From Pectobacterium punjabense (GTDB lineage: Bacteria; Pseudomonadota; Gammaproteobacteria; Enterobacterales; Enterobacteriaceae), in NCBI RefSeq assembly GCF_012427845.1, contig NZ_CP038498.1:4712001-4776000 (forward strand): a stretch of 64,000 bases of DNA, read 5' to 3'. Of this stretch, positions 45,829 through 56,739 are shown piece after piece. Every line of letters starts with the position of its first letter. Position 1 is the first letter of the stretch. The position numbers and the translations under genes are program-made. The notes under the pieces were generated by a model. It had not been told where the DNA came from, did no database searches, and saw only the letters and a program-made list of their open reading frames with translations.

Positions 45829-46743
45829 TTATTCCCACGGAGCGTGGGGGGTAAAGGCTGCCAGTAGTGAATCGATCGCAGCTCTGAGTCTCAGGGGCAT
45901 GGTGAGTCCTTTGAGCCACACCATATGTATGGGCAGCCCTGCTCCGCAACAGCCTGCCAACACGTCGACTAACTCGCCTTTACGTAAGGCATCAGCGACT
46001 AGCCATTGTGGCAGTTGTGCAATGCCGTGGCCGGACAACGCTGCCATCATCACTGCATCCATATTGCCTAATCGCAGTCGGGTTGGTGGTAAAACACATT
46101 GGCTCCCTCCTTTTGCGTTCTCGACTTTCCATGGCTGCGCCTGTCCATTGCGTAGTAGGCCGATTCCCTGATGCGTGGCTAAGTCGCTTAGCTGTTGAGG
46201 ATGCCCGCTTTGTGCCAGATAATCTGCAGACGCGCATAAAACCTGCCGTTGTTCGCCCATTCTGCGTGCGATTAATCCTGTATGCTCTCCGATTTCACCT
46301 ATCCGAATAGCGAAATCCATCCCTTCTTCGGCTAGATCGACAAGGCGATTGGAGAACTGAACATCAATATGTAATGCCGGAAAACGGTGCGTTAAGCGCA
46401 ATAACTCAGGCATTATCCACCGCTGTCCGAATCGTTCTGGCAATGTTACGCGCAGATTGCCGGAAGGGATTACCGTGCGTGCCGCCAGCCGATTTTCTGC
46501 CTCTTCCAGCGCAGCTAATGCTTTAACGCAGTCCTCATAAAACAGCACGCCTTCATCTGTTAATGACAGACTGCGCGTGGTTCGATGAAATAATTTGATC
46601 TGTAATCTTGCTTCCAGCCGCGCTATTGCTTTGCCGACCGTGGAGCGGGAAAGCCCGAGTTGATCTGCGGCTCGGCCGAATCCCCCAGCCTGAACGGCCT
46701 GCACAAACGCCCGTATGTTGTTTAACCGCTCACTTGAAATCAT
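45829..46743 (-). CDS. LysR-family transcriptional regulator
   Basis: A 304-residue LysR-type regulator. The N-terminal winged helix-turn-helix is at about residues 20-45 (GRAADQLGLSRSTVGKAIAR), and the C-terminal part is a substrate-binding domain. It resembles the large AaeR/PA-type subgroup that regulates adjacent efflux or oxidoreductase genes. It is transcribed divergently from the MFS exporter with a 114-base shared gap, so it probably controls that gene. The effector is unknown. The pair lies in the accessory block between glmS and pstS. Confidence 0.88.
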   Translation of the reverse strand: MISSERLNNIRAFVQAVQAGGFGRAADQLGLSRSTVGKAIARLEARLQIKLFHRTTRSLSLTDEGVLFYEDCVKALAALEEAENRLAARTVIPSGNLRVTLPERFGQRWIMPELLRLTHRFPALHIDVQFSNRLVDLAEEGMDFAIRIGEIGEHTGLIARRMGEQRQVLCASADYLAQSGHPQQLSDLATHQGIGLLRNGQAQPWKVENAKGGSQCVLPPTRLRLGNMDAVMMAALSGHGIAQLPQWLVADALRKGELVDVLAGCCGAGLPIHMVWLKGLTMPLRLRAAIDSLLAAFTPHAPWE

Positions 46744-46857
46744 GTCTGTTCTCTATTGGCGATAATTTTTCCCATATTAAGCGAAAATATGCCCTGAATG
46801 GAGAAGGCTATCGCAAGGTAGACTTTTTCTCTTTCAGACGTTTCAGAGGAATTGGCC

Positions 46858-48219
46858 ATGAACGCGAGTGTTCCCTCGCCACAGACGGTTATTGCCCATC
46901 AGTGGCGAGCTTTGACGGGCATTTGTATTGCGAGTTTTCTTGGCTGTATTGATTTTACGATTGTGAATACCGCCATTCCGGCCATTCAACAGCAGTTTGG
47001 TGCCGGTATCGCTCATGTGCAGTGGGTGATGGGAATATTCATTATGGCGCTGTGTACCAGCATGGTCATCGTTGGAAGGGTAGCCGATCGCGCGGGTCGT
47101 CGGCGTGTACTCTATATTGGTATGGCGGTGTTTGGCGTGGCATCGTTGGGAGCGGGTCTGTCGGGCAGTGTGAATGAACTGATTGGGTGGCGTTTTTTGC
47201 AGGGGGCATCTTGCGCCGTTTTATATACTGCAACAACGGTTATTTTGGTTGATATTTATCCAGCTCAGCACCACGGGCGCGTGTTAGGTATCTTGTTTGC
47301 CGTCAATGGGTTGGGATTGGCTATTGGCCCCGTGGCTGGTGGTCTTCTGGTGGATGTTCTGGGCTGGAGGTGGGTGTTCTTGCTTAATGTTCCGCTGATC
47401 GCAGTGAGTTTTGTTTTTTGTCTCGGTCAGGTGCGGGAATCTCGCGTAGCGCAAGCGCCGCCTTTGGATGGTAAAGGGTTACTCTTTTTTATCCTTTCCG
47501 TTGCCAGTGCACTGTTGGTTATCAATCAAGGCGATCGCTGGGGATGGTTGAGCCTGCCATCGTTAGCCTGTTTTTTACTGGCGCTGGTGGCGCTAGGGGG
47601 ACTAATTCGGGTTGAGCGGCGAGAGCCTTTCCCTCTGATCGATATCGATTTATTACGGCAGCCTGCTTTTCTCCGAATCTGTGTACTGACATCGCTACTG
47701 GCTTTTTTCTACTGCGGCGCTTTTTTTCTCATGCCGATTCATCTTCATGCGACGCATCATTATCGTGATGCTGTGATTGGCCTGTTGCTATTGCCTACAA
47801 CGGCCGCGATGGCGTTAATTTCGCCGTGGGTGGGGCGTTTGGCGGACCGCATCGGCCCTCGATGGATACTGATGGCTGGCTTTCTTATGCTCGGGCTGTC
47901 TGCGGGTTTACAAAGCATGCTCGATCGTGAGAGTGCGTTAGGCACCATGATAGTGGCTTTTACCTTAATGGGCGTGGGCTGGGGATGCATCTTAGGTCCC
48001 TCTGTTCTGGCCGCGCTCAAGGCTGTACATGCTGAACAGCAGGGGGTTGCCATCGGTATTTCCTGGACGTTGCATAATTTGGGCGGTGCGGTAGGATTGG
48101 CGTTTGTCACACAACTCTATCATCGTACGGAACAGGGTTATCAGACGGCGATGTTATTACTGTGCTTCCTGTCATTATTGGGATGTCTCATCGCCAGTTA
48201 CCGTGATAAACGTCTCTGA
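46858..48219 (+). CDS. MFS transporter, DHA2 (14-TMS) drug exporter type
   Basis: A 453-residue inner-membrane transporter with about 14 hydrophobic segments. MFS motif A is visible as VGRVADRAGRRRV near residue 73, and motif C-like glycine/proline-rich NGLGLAIGPVAGGLL. It belongs to the EmrB/QacA group of proton-driven exporters; the substrate cannot be told. The ATG at 46858 follows AGAGGA; the ORF could begin at TTG 46852 but less well. It is divergent from the LysR gene that likely regulates it. Confidence 0.87.
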   Translation: MNASVPSPQTVIAHQWRALTGICIASFLGCIDFTIVNTAIPAIQQQFGAGIAHVQWVMGIFIMALCTSMVIVGRVADRAGRRRVLYIGMAVFGVASLGAGLSGSVNELIGWRFLQGASCAVLYTATTVILVDIYPAQHHGRVLGILFAVNGLGLAIGPVAGGLLVDVLGWRWVFLLNVPLIAVSFVFCLGQVRESRVAQAPPLDGKGLLFFILSVASALLVINQGDRWGWLSLPSLACFLLALVALGGLIRVERREPFPLIDIDLLRQPAFLRICVLTSLLAFFYCGAFFLMPIHLHATHHYRDAVIGLLLLPTTAAMALISPWVGRLADRIGPRWILMAGFLMLGLSAGLQSMLDRESALGTMIVAFTLMGVGWGCILGPSVLAALKAVHAEQQGVAIGISWTLHNLGGAVGLAFVTQLYHRTEQGYQTAMLLLCFLSLLGCLIASYRDKRL

Positions 48220-48303
48220 GATCCCCCTAAATTTGGCGCTACGGCAGCTGGCGCCACCTCCTATACCCTATGCTGCCAAGCGATTTTCTTGCTTGTCATA
48301 AAA

Positions 48304-48343
48304 CTGTCACATTGCGTACATTTTACTGTCACTAAATTGTCCT
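48304..48343 (+). promoter_or_regulatory. double Pho box of the pst operon
   Basis: Seven-base units spaced by four AT-rich bases read CTGTCAC, CGTACAT, CTGTCAC and TTGTCCT. They form two adjacent PhoB boxes 92 bases before pstS. Induction by phosphate starvation through PhoBR is expected. A -10-like TACACT lies at 48362-48367. Confidence 0.9.
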
Positions 48344-48364
48344 ATTTTTCCTCCTGCGAACTAC

Positions 48365-48392
48365 ACTCTGATTTGATAACTCTGATTTGATA
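48365..48392 (+). repeat. 14-bp perfect tandem duplication in the pstS leader
   Basis: The unit ACTCTGATTTGATA occurs twice in a row between the Pho boxes and the pstS ribosome site. It begins within the probable -10 region, so one copy may lie in the 5' untranslated leader. It looks like a recent slippage duplication. Confidence 0.9.
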
Positions 48393-48434
48393 ACGGCTCT
48401 ACGTCGACACGTCGAGTATCCCACAGGAGGGATT

Positions 48435-49472
48435 ATGAAACTGATGCGTACCACTCTTGCCAGTGTTGTTGCGGCAACCTTTTCTCTGACGGCATTTTCT
48501 GCTTTTGCTGCTAACCTCACCGGTGCCGGTGCGACATTCCCTGCGCCTGTTTATGCCAAATGGGCTGATTCCTATCAAAAAGAAACCGGTAATAAAGTTA
48601 ACTATCAAGGCATCGGTTCTTCTGGTGGTGTAAAACAAATTATCGCTAAAACGGTAGATTTCGGTGCCTCTGACGCGCCTCTGGCTGACGACAAATTAGC
48701 ACAGGATGGTTTATTCCAGTTCCCAACCGTTATCGGTGGCGTGGTACTGGCAGTGAACGTTCCTGGTATCAAATCTGGCGAATTGACGCTGGACGGTAAA
48801 ACACTGGGTGATATCTACCTGGGCAACATCAAAAAATGGAACGACCCGGCAATTACCAAACTGAACCCGAATGCCAAGCTGCCGGATCAGGATATCGCTG
48901 TCGTTCGTCGCGCTGATGGTTCTGGTACGTCTTTCGTGTTCACCAGCTATCTGGCGAAAGTGAATCCAGAGTGGAAAGAGAAGATTGGTGCGGGTTCTAC
49001 TGTGAACTGGCCGACCGGTCTGGGCGGTAAAGGTAACGATGGTATCGCAGCGTTCGTACAGCGTCTGCCTGGTTCTATTGGTTACGTAGAATACGCGTAT
49101 GCCAAGCAGAACAACCTGGCTTACACCAAACTGATTTCTGCCGATGGCAAAGCGGTTAGCCCAACTGGCACCAGCTTCAGCAATGCGGCTAAAGAGATCG
49201 ACTGGAGCAAGTCTTTCGCTCAGGATCTGACGAACCAGAAAGGCGCTGATGCATGGCCGATCACCTCAACCACCTTCATCCTGGTTCACACCAAGCAGGA
49301 TAAACCTGAGCAGGGCGCTGAAGTGTTGAAATTCTTCGACTGGGCGTTCAAGAAAGGCGGCGAGCAAGCCGAAGCGCTGGACTACGCCACACTGCCGAAA
49401 GAAGTGGTTGAGCAAATCCGTGCTGCCTGGAAAACCCAGGTAAAAGACAGCAGCGGTAAAGCACTGTATTAA
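48435..49472 (+). CDS. pstS: phosphate-binding periplasmic protein PstS
   Basis: PstS captures inorganic phosphate for the PstCAB importer. The 345-residue precursor has a 25-residue Sec signal ending SAFA before [13 protein letters not shown]. Phosphate-contact loops are visible ([20 protein letters not shown]). The ATG at 48435 follows AGGAGG; the longer frame from 48387 is not needed. It is the first gene of pstSCAB-phoU under the double Pho box. Confidence 0.97.
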   Translation: MKLMRTTLASVVAATFSLTAFSAFAANLTGAGATFPAPVYAKWADSYQKETGNKVNYQGIGSSGGVKQIIAKTVDFGASDAPLADDKLAQDGLFQFPTVIGGVVLAVNVPGIKSGELTLDGKTLGDIYLGNIKKWNDPAITKLNPNAKLPDQDIAVVRRADGSGTSFVFTSYLAKVNPEWKEKIGAGSTVNWPTGLGGKGNDGIAAFVQRLPGSIGYVEYAYAKQNNLAYTKLISADGKAVSPTGTSFSNAAKEIDWSKSFAQDLTNQKGADAWPITSTTFILVHTKQDKPEQGAEVLKFFDWAFKKGGEQAEALDYATLPKEVVEQIRAAWKTQVKDSSGKALY

Positions 49473-49562
49473 TTATTGTATCGACCAGTCGTGTTGATAA
49501 CCAGAGCGTGATGAGGTTGTCAGGTGCTGGAAATACGGTAGTGGAATAACACGTCGTATCGA

Positions 49563-49592
49563 GGCGGAGAGGTGATAGCAACCTCTCTGCCT
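49563..49592 (+). terminator. hairpin between pstS and pstC
   Basis: An 11-bp stem with one G-U pair (49563-49573 with 49581-49591) lies in the 162-base pstS-pstC gap. There is no T-run, so it more likely protects pstS mRNA or attenuates, giving more PstS than permease. Confidence 0.55.
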
Positions 49593-49634
49593 TCAATAGC
49601 TTATTAAATGCAGTTAAAACGAGAAGAGAGACGT

Positions 49635-50594
49635 ATGGCGGAGTACAAGCCAACTATCAAAGCCCCGGGAAAATATGGCGATATCCTCTTCAGCACGCTG
49701 GTAAAACTGGCGGCGCTGGTCACGCTCCTGCTGTTGGGAGGCATCATTGTTTCCCTGATTGTGGCGTCCTGGCCTAGCATCGAGAAGTTCGGTTTTGCCT
49801 TCTTGTGGACGAAAGAGTGGGATGCGCCCGCAGAGCAGTTTGGTGCACTGGTTCCTATTTACGGTACCGTCGTAACCTCACTGATCGCACTGATTATTGC
49901 GATTCCGATTAGCTTCGGGATTGCGTTATTTCTGACAGAGCTGGCACCAGCTTGGTTGAAACGCCCGCTTGGCGTGGCGATTGAATTGCTGGCGGCCATA
50001 CCAAGTATTGTTTACGGCATGTGGGGGCTGTTTATCTTTGCTCCGCTATTTGCCAAATATTTCCAGCAGCCAGTAGGCAACGTCCTGTCCGGTATCCCTA
50101 TTGTTGGTTCACTGTTCTCTGGCCCGGCGTTCGGGATTGGTATTCTGGCAGCTGGCGTTATTTTGGCCATCATGATTATCCCTTATATTGCAGCGGTCAT
50201 GCGTGACGTGTTTGAGCAAACGCCAGTCATGATGAAAGAGTCCGCCTACGGCATCGGCTGTACGACGTGGGAAGTGATCTGGCGCATTGTGCTGCCTTAC
50301 ACCAAGAATGGTGTCATCGGCGGGGTGATGTTGGGATTGGGGCGCGCCTTGGGGGAAACCATGGCCGTTACCTTTATCATTGGGAACACTTACCAGCTCG
50401 ACAGCGCGTCGCTGTATATGCCGGGCAACAGTATTACCTCTGCGTTGGCGAATGAATTCGCCGAAGCCGAATCCGGCGTGCACACAGCGGCGCTGATGGA
50501 GCTGGGTCTGATCCTGTTTGTTATTACCTTTATTGTTCTGGCGTGTTCAAAGCTGATGGTGATGCGTCTGGCAAAAAATGAGGGGGCGCGCTAA
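49635..50594 (+). CDS. pstC: phosphate ABC transporter permease PstC
   Basis: One of two inner-membrane subunits of the high-affinity phosphate importer. The 319-residue product equals E. coli PstC in length, with about six membrane helices and the EAA-type loop [23 protein letters not shown]. The ATG at 49635 is chosen by homology and a GAGAAGAGAG site; an earlier ATG at 49608 is in frame. Its stop overlaps the pstA start by one base (TAATG). Confidence 0.96.
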   Translation: MAEYKPTIKAPGKYGDILFSTLVKLAALVTLLLLGGIIVSLIVASWPSIEKFGFAFLWTKEWDAPAEQFGALVPIYGTVVTSLIALIIAIPISFGIALFLTELAPAWLKRPLGVAIELLAAIPSIVYGMWGLFIFAPLFAKYFQQPVGNVLSGIPIVGSLFSGPAFGIGILAAGVILAIMIIPYIAAVMRDVFEQTPVMMKESAYGIGCTTWEVIWRIVLPYTKNGVIGGVMLGLGRALGETMAVTFIIGNTYQLDSASLYMPGNSITSALANEFAEAESGVHTAALMELGLILFVITFIVLACSKLMVMRLAKNEGAR

Positions 50595-51481
50595 TGGCGA
50601 CATTAGGCATAGAGCAAGAAGCCGCACTGGCACGCTCGCGACGTAAAATGCAGGCCTGGCGTCGCCAGAAAAACCGCATTGCGCTGTTCTTATCCATGTC
50701 CACGATGGCTTTTGGCCTGTTTTGGCTGATTTGGATACTGTTCTCGACGGTGACTCGAGGCATCGATGGCATGTCTTTGGCATTGTTTACCGAGATGACA
50801 CCGCCGCCTAATACGGCAGGTGGTGGATTAGCGAATGCCATCGTTGGTAGCGGATTGCTAATTCTATGGGCAACCCTGTTGGGTACGCCGCTGGGGATTA
50901 TGGCGGGCATCTATCTGGCGGAATACGGTCGTAAATCCTGGATCGCCGAAGTGATTCGCTTCATCAACGATATTCTGCTGTCAGCGCCTTCCATTGTGGT
51001 TGGGTTGTTTGTCTACACGCTAGTGGTAGCCAAGATGCAGCATTTCTCCGGTTGGGCGGGTGTGATTGCACTGGCGCTGTTGCAGGTGCCGATTGTGATT
51101 CGTACCACAGAGAATATGCTCAAACTGGTGCCGGATAGCCTGCGTGAAGCGGCTTATGCACTGGGTACGCCGAAATGGAAAATGATTTCTGCGATTACGC
51201 TGAAAGCATCGGTATCGGGCATTATCACCGGGGTGCTGCTGGCTATCGCACGTATTGCGGGGGAAACGGCGCCGCTGCTGTTTACATCGCTGTCGAATCA
51301 GTTCTGGAGCACGGATCTGATGCATCCGATTGCTAACCTGCCGGTCACCATATTTAAGTTTGCTATGAGCCCGTTTGTGGAATGGCAACAGCTGGCCTGG
51401 GCGGGTGTACTGCTGATTACGCTGTGCGTTCTGCTACTGAATATTCTGGCGCGTGTTATTTTCTCTGCGAAGAAACACTAA
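50594..51481 (+). CDS. pstA: phosphate ABC transporter permease PstA
   Basis: The second permease subunit, 295 residues, with about six membrane helices. The EAA loop is [22 protein letters not shown], the contact to PstB. It starts at the A of the pstC stop codon, so translation is coupled. Confidence 0.96.
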   Translation: MATLGIEQEAALARSRRKMQAWRRQKNRIALFLSMSTMAFGLFWLIWILFSTVTRGIDGMSLALFTEMTPPPNTAGGGLANAIVGSGLLILWATLLGTPLGIMAGIYLAEYGRKSWIAEVIRFINDILLSAPSIVVGLFVYTLVVAKMQHFSGWAGVIALALLQVPIVIRTTENMLKLVPDSLREAAYALGTPKWKMISAITLKASVSGIITGVLLAIARIAGETAPLLFTSLSNQFWSTDLMHPIANLPVTIFKFAMSPFVEWQQLAWAGVLLITLCVLLLNILARVIFSAKKH

Positions 51482-51506
51482 TTCGCTAAAAACAGTAATT
51501 AGCTGA

Positions 51507-52340
<834 letters not shown>

Positions 52341-52353
52341 TTAGGAAAGCATC

Positions 52354-53085
52354 ATGGATAATCTGAATCTGAACAAACACATTTCCGGTCAGTTTAACGC
52401 CGAACTGGAACACATTCGCACGCAGGTCCTGACTATGGGCGGGCTGGTGGAGCAACAGCTGAGTGATGCGATTACCGCGATGCATAATCAGGATGCGGAG
52501 CTGGCTCAGCAGGTGATTGAAGGCGACGCCAAAGTTAACATGATGGAAGTGGCGATCGATGAGGCCTGCGTGCGCATTATTGCGAAACGTCAGCCGACCG
52601 CCAGCGATCTGCGTTTGGTGATGGCGATCATCAAAACCATCTCTGAACTGGAGCGTATCGGCGATGTGGCGGATAAAATCTGTCGCACCGCGCTGGAGAA
52701 ATTCTCCCATCAGCATCAGCCGCTGCTGGTGAGTCTGGAATCATTGGGCCGCCACACCGTGCAGATGCTGCATGATGTGTTGGATGCTTTTGCCCGTATG
52801 GATCTGGACGAAGCAATCCGTATTTATCGTGAAGATAAGAAAGTGGATAAAGAGTACGAAGGGATTGTGCGTCAGTTGATGACTCACATGATGGAAGATC
52901 CTCGTACTATCCCGAGTGTACTGACGGCGTTGTTCTGCGCCCGTTCTATTGAGCGTATCGGCGATCGTTGTCAGAACATCTGCGAATTTATCTTCTACTT
53001 TGTCAAAGGTCAGGATTTTCGCCACCTTGGTGGTGATGCGCTGGAAAAGCTGTTGGCTGAGAAAGACAAGAAAGCGGAAGAGTAA
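52354..53085 (+). CDS. phoU: phosphate signalling protein PhoU
   Basis: PhoU is a cytoplasmic peripheral-membrane protein that passes the transport state of PstSCAB to PhoR and keeps the Pho regulon off when phosphate is plentiful. The 243-residue product has two PhoU three-helix repeats, each with the E-x-x-R-I-G-D motif ([14 protein letters not shown] and [14 protein letters not shown]). It is the last gene of the operon and is followed by a terminator. Confidence 0.97.
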   Translation: MDNLNLNKHISGQFNAELEHIRTQVLTMGGLVEQQLSDAITAMHNQDAELAQQVIEGDAKVNMMEVAIDEACVRIIAKRQPTASDLRLVMAIIKTISELERIGDVADKICRTALEKFSHQHQPLLVSLESLGRHTVQMLHDVLDAFARMDLDEAIRIYREDKKVDKEYEGIVRQLMTHMMEDPRTIPSVLTALFCARSIERIGDRCQNICEFIFYFVKGQDFRHLGGDALEKLLAEKDKKAEE

Positions 53086-53110
53086 CGCGATTCCGCGCTT
53101 AGCCTCTTAT

Positions 53111-53142
53111 TAACGCCCTGCTTGCAGGGCGTTAGTTTTTTT
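53111..53142 (+). terminator. pst operon terminator
   Basis: A 10-bp perfect stem TAACGCCCTG with CAGGGCGTTA, a CTTG loop and a T7 run lie 25 bases after the phoU stop, between the convergent phoU and aminotransferase genes. Confidence 0.95.
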
Positions 53143-53146
53143 GTGA

Positions 53147-54481
53147 TTACTGACGACCGATCCACGCGGTGGCATGCTTCAGCGTGTTTTCCACCGTATG
53201 TACAAGCCGATCCACCTCGTCAGCAGTAATGACCAGCGGCGGTGTCAGCGACAGTGCGCCACCATGAATAGACAGAATGACCCCTTCCTCTTCACGTGCG
53301 TACCGAGGAATCTCTGCCAGCAGTTCGGGATAGTGGCGGAAGAGCGATACCTTCGTGGCCTTATCCGCCACCAGTTCCAGACCAATCATTAACCCGCGAC
53401 CGCGAATATTGCCGACTATCCCCAGATCGTTTAATGGTGCCAACGCGCTAAGTAACTGTTCGCCGCGCGTGCGGGAAGCCTGAACCAATTGCTCATTCTC
53501 GATGATATCGATATTAGCGCTGGCGACGGCGCAGGCAACCAGATGCCCTGCGAACGATCCACCACCACCAGCACCTTCAATGGTTTCTGCGAATGATTCG
53601 CTGAGCAGCAGAGCGGCAATCGGCATATATCCGCTGGCAATTCCCTTCGCCAGAACGATCACATCGGGTGTGAGCTGATAATCATTGGCGGTAAACCAGG
53701 CTCCGGCTCTGCCGAAGGCTGTCACCACTTCATCAACCACAAACAGAATGCCGTGTTTCTTCAGCAACGCGGCAACCTTCGGCCAATAGTCGTCCGGGGC
53801 TGGGATCATGCCCGCAGGCCCCCAAACCAGTTCGCCAAATAGGGCGGCAATATTTTCGGCTCCGTGTTCGCGAATCGCCTCGTCCAATTCCTGTAAGCAG
53901 AAATCTGTCGCGCTCTGCTGGTTGAACCACTCGGAATGATAGGACCACGGCGGCGTTAACTGGATGACCTGAGCATCGCCATTTCCCTGATGGATGCCCA
54001 TCAGCTCTAAACCGCCATAGGTACGGCCATGAAAAGCACCACGATGAACCAGTATTTTTTTTCGTTGTGGTTCGCCACGGCGCTGGTGGAAAAGGCGTAC
54101 AAGCTGTAACGCCTCATCATCGGCTTCTGAACCGCTGCTCATGAACCGAACTTTTCCTATATTTCGGGGCGCACGCGAAATGAGTTTCTCGGCTAACTCG
54201 ATAGACGGGGGATTAGCAAAGTAGGCTGCTGTCGTGAAGTGCGCCAACTGTTCCATTTGCTGAGCGGCCACCTGTGCCAACTCCCGGCGCCCGTGACCTA
54301 CCTGAGCCAGCCAGGCTCCCGCATGAGCGTCGAGAAAGGCACGGCCATGTTCATCCCATACCGTGCTCCCTTTACCTTTGACCAACACAAAACGTTCTTT
54401 ATTGGCACGGTTCCCGCTGACGTGCTGAACGACCTTGCGATCGCGTTCCGCCCAATGTCCTGTTGCCTGTGCTTTCGTCAT
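53147..54481 (-). CDS. class III PLP-dependent aminotransferase
   Basis: A 444-residue fold-type I transaminase related to omega-amino acid, diamine and DAPA-type enzymes. The PLP lysine is Lys279 in VLAKGIASGYMP, the aspartate motif is FVVDEVVTAFGRAG, and the cofactor-phosphate loop is MSSGSEADDEAL. It is the last gene of a five-gene minus-strand unit with an amino-acid ABC importer; the gap to the ATPase gene is 43 bases with an AGGAACC site. This context suggests that it deaminates the imported amino acid or amine. The specific substrate cannot be read from the sequence. Confidence 0.88.
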   Translation of the reverse strand: MTKAQATGHWAERDRKVVQHVSGNRANKERFVLVKGKGSTVWDEHGRAFLDAHAGAWLAQVGHGRRELAQVAAQQMEQLAHFTTAAYFANPPSIELAEKLISRAPRNIGKVRFMSSGSEADDEALQLVRLFHQRRGEPQRKKILVHRGAFHGRTYGGLELMGIHQGNGDAQVIQLTPPWSYHSEWFNQQSATDFCLQELDEAIREHGAENIAALFGELVWGPAGMIPAPDDYWPKVAALLKKHGILFVVDEVVTAFGRAGAWFTANDYQLTPDVIVLAKGIASGYMPIAALLLSESFAETIEGAGGGGSFAGHLVACAVASANIDIIENEQLVQASRTRGEQLLSALAPLNDLGIVGNIRGRGLMIGLELVADKATKVSLFRHYPELLAEIPRYAREEEGVILSIHGGALSLTPPLVITADEVDRLVHTVENTLKHATAWIGRQ

Positions 54482-54524
54482 TTCTGGTTCCTTTTTTTGT
54501 GAGCGAGTGCATAACGCTCAACGA

Positions 54525-55316
54525 TCATAATGCCTGTATAAATGTGTTGAAGCGATCCGAACCGCCGCCGCTGAACAGGGCATCCGGCGACCCTTGTGTA
54601 TCAATGCGCCCCTGATGTAAGAATAAAATCTGATCGGATACTTCACGTGCAAAGGCAATTTCGTGCGTGACGATCACCATCGTTCTCCCTTCTTGCGCCA
54701 GAGAACGGATGACTGCCAGTACCTCACCAACGAGCTCTGGGTCGAGGGCCGATGTGGGTTCGTCTAGCAGGAGTATTTCAGGATTGACCGCTAAGGCTCT
54801 GGCAATCGCGCCGCGCTGCTGTTGTCCGCCAGATAACTGCGACGGATAGTGGTGTTTTCGTTGATATAGCCCCACCCGCTGGAGCAAGTGTTCTGCTTGC
54901 TCGATCGCTACTTGTTTTGGGGTATGCCATAACTGAGTGGGAACCTCCGTGATGTTTTGCAATAACGTGAGGTGGGGCCAAAGGCGGTAATTTTGAAAAA
55001 CCATGCCTATTCGCCGGCGTAGACGGGTAATCGCGGCGCTGAGGTGTCGTGGATCGCATGAGGGTGATAGCGAGATTGTTTCGTCCAGCAATGAAATATT
55101 GCCTGTATCCGCTAATTCGAGGAAATTCAGGCAGCGCAATAACGTAGATTTCCCTGAACCGGAACGGCCAAGTAGCGAAACCACGTCCCCTTTGCGCGCT
55201 TGTAATGAGATGTCATGTAGCACGCTAATCGCGCCGTAATGTTTACTCAGATGGCTGACCCGTAAAATAGCGTCACGGCTATCGGTCATCGCACCAGAAT
55301 GAAAATGTGTTGTCAT
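54525..55316 (-). CDS. polar amino acid ABC transporter ATP-binding protein
   Basis: A 263-residue ATPase of the HisP/GlnQ/ArtP group. Walker A is GRSGSGKST, the signature is [16 protein letters not shown], Walker B is ILLLDEPTSALDP and the H-loop is IVTHEIAFAREV. It starts two bases after the stop of the upstream permease, so it is coupled to it; an ATG at 55289 is an alternative start. It completes the importer with the two permeases and binding protein upstream. Confidence 0.92.
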   Translation of the reverse strand: MTTHFHSGAMTDSRDAILRVSHLSKHYGAISVLHDISLQARKGDVVSLLGRSGSGKSTLLRCLNFLELADTGNISLLDETISLSPSCDPRHLSAAITRLRRRIGMVFQNYRLWPHLTLLQNITEVPTQLWHTPKQVAIEQAEHLLQRVGLYQRKHHYPSQLSGGQQQRGAIARALAVNPEILLLDEPTSALDPELVGEVLAVIRSLAQEGRTMVIVTHEIAFAREVSDQILFLHQGRIDTQGSPDALFSGGGSDRFNTFIQAL

Positions 55317-55318
55317 GT

Positions 55319-56050
55319 TTAGGATGCACTGTTTTTTGCGCGAAGCTTATGGGGCTGACTGGCCGATTTTTTATCATGACGATAATTTGTCAGATGACGT
55401 TCCAGACGATAAATGATGCCCGTAGCGACAAGCGTAATGGCGATATAGATCACGCCTGCGACGGTAATGACCGGAAACACGCTGTACGTTTTGCTAATGA
55501 TGGTTCTGGCGATACCGGTGACTTCTGCGAGCGTAATCGTGGAGGTTAACGACGTGACCTGAATGGCGCGGCCGACTTCGTTACTGTAGGCGGGTAGTGC
55601 CTGACGTAACGCCAGCGGAAAGACAATAAAACGGTAAATCTTGACCGTCGACAGCCCCAGACTTTTCCCCGCTTCGATCATTCCATTATCAACGGCGCGT
55701 AGACCGCCACGAAAGACTTCACAGACGTACGAAGCCTGATAAAGCGATAACACGATGATGGCGCACCAGAGGGGATCGCGAAAATAGGGCCAGAGAACGC
55801 TATGGCGTATGAAAGAAAATTGCCCGGCACCGTAATAGACGATAAATAGCTGCACTAGCACCGGAACGGTACGGAAAACAAAAAGATAGCCATCCGTCAG
55901 CAGCACCAGTCCTTTGCTTCTGGATGTTTTTAAAAGCGACAATCCGATACCGATCAACACGCTGAATAATAAGGTCGATGCGGTGATTGCTAGTGTTAAC
56001 GGCACGCCAGCGAGTAGCGAGGTTACGGTAGTGAGCCATTCTCCGTTCAT
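55319..56050 (-). CDS. polar amino acid ABC transporter permease (second)
   Basis: A 243-residue HisM/GlnP-type inner-membrane permease with about five helices and the EAA loop GMIEAGKSLGLSTVKIYRFIVFP. The ATG at 56050 overlaps the stop of the first permease by four bases (ATGA), and AGGGG lies upstream. It pairs with the first permease as a heterodimer. Confidence 0.91.
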   Translation of the reverse strand: MNGEWLTTVTSLLAGVPLTLAITASTLLFSVLIGIGLSLLKTSRSKGLVLLTDGYLFVFRTVPVLVQLFIVYYGAGQFSFIRHSVLWPYFRDPLWCAIIVLSLYQASYVCEVFRGGLRAVDNGMIEAGKSLGLSTVKIYRFIVFPLALRQALPAYSNEVGRAIQVTSLTSTITLAEVTGIARTIISKTYSVFPVITVAGVIYIAITLVATGIIYRLERHLTNYRHDKKSASQPHKLRAKNSAS

Positions 56051-56739
56051 TGCGCGGCCCCTTTTTTCGCCGCGATGCGTCGCTCCCATCCGCCTACCCA
56101 CCAGGATGACGCTAGTGCCACGACCATATACAACAAGGCTGCTATCGAATAAAAAACAAACGGTAGACGCGTTGAGCCTGCGGCGATTTGGGCTTGTCGC
56201 AGAATCTCCATGACACCGACCACGGACACGAGCGATGAGGCTTTCAAGGTGGTTAACCAGATATTGCCAATGCCGGGTAACGCCGTGGGCAGCGCTAAGG
56301 GAATAATAATGCGGGTGAGCAGCTTTCGCCCCGTCATACCAAAGGCGGTTGCCGATTCAATATAGATTTTATCGATAGCGAGGACGGCACCGCGGAACAC
56401 TTCCGACAGCAGCGCAGAGCTGGTAATCCCCACGGCGATAATTCCCGTGATAACGGGGGACGGAACGATGGCGGCACTATCCAGAAACGCGGAAATATCG
56501 CTCAGGAAGAGGATACCGCCGAAGAAAAAGAAATAAATAATCAATAAATCGGGCACGCCGCGCAGTATCCAAACATAGGCTTGCGCCGCCCGGCACAACA
56601 CCGGACGGGAGGACAAACGTCCGTAAACGACGACAATAGCGATCAGTACGGCAAGAATAAAGCTGAACCCTGCGACATACAGCGTTACCCAAGCCGCCTG
56701 TATCAACAGAAACAGCCAATTCCAATCGAAGGCACTCAT
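56047..56739 (-). CDS. polar amino acid ABC transporter permease (first)
   Basis: A 230-residue HisQ-type permease with the family segment RGVPDLLIIYFFFFGG and the EAA loop YIESATAFGMTGRKLLTRIIIPLALP. It overlaps both neighbours by four bases, so the binding protein and two permeases are tightly coupled. Confidence 0.91.
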   Translation of the reverse strand: MSAFDWNWLFLLIQAAWVTLYVAGFSFILAVLIAIVVVYGRLSSRPVLCRAAQAYVWILRGVPDLLIIYFFFFGGILFLSDISAFLDSAAIVPSPVITGIIAVGITSSALLSEVFRGAVLAIDKIYIESATAFGMTGRKLLTRIIIPLALPTALPGIGNIWLTTLKASSLVSVVGVMEILRQAQIAAGSTRLPFVFYSIAALLYMVVALASSWWVGGWERRIAAKKGAAQ

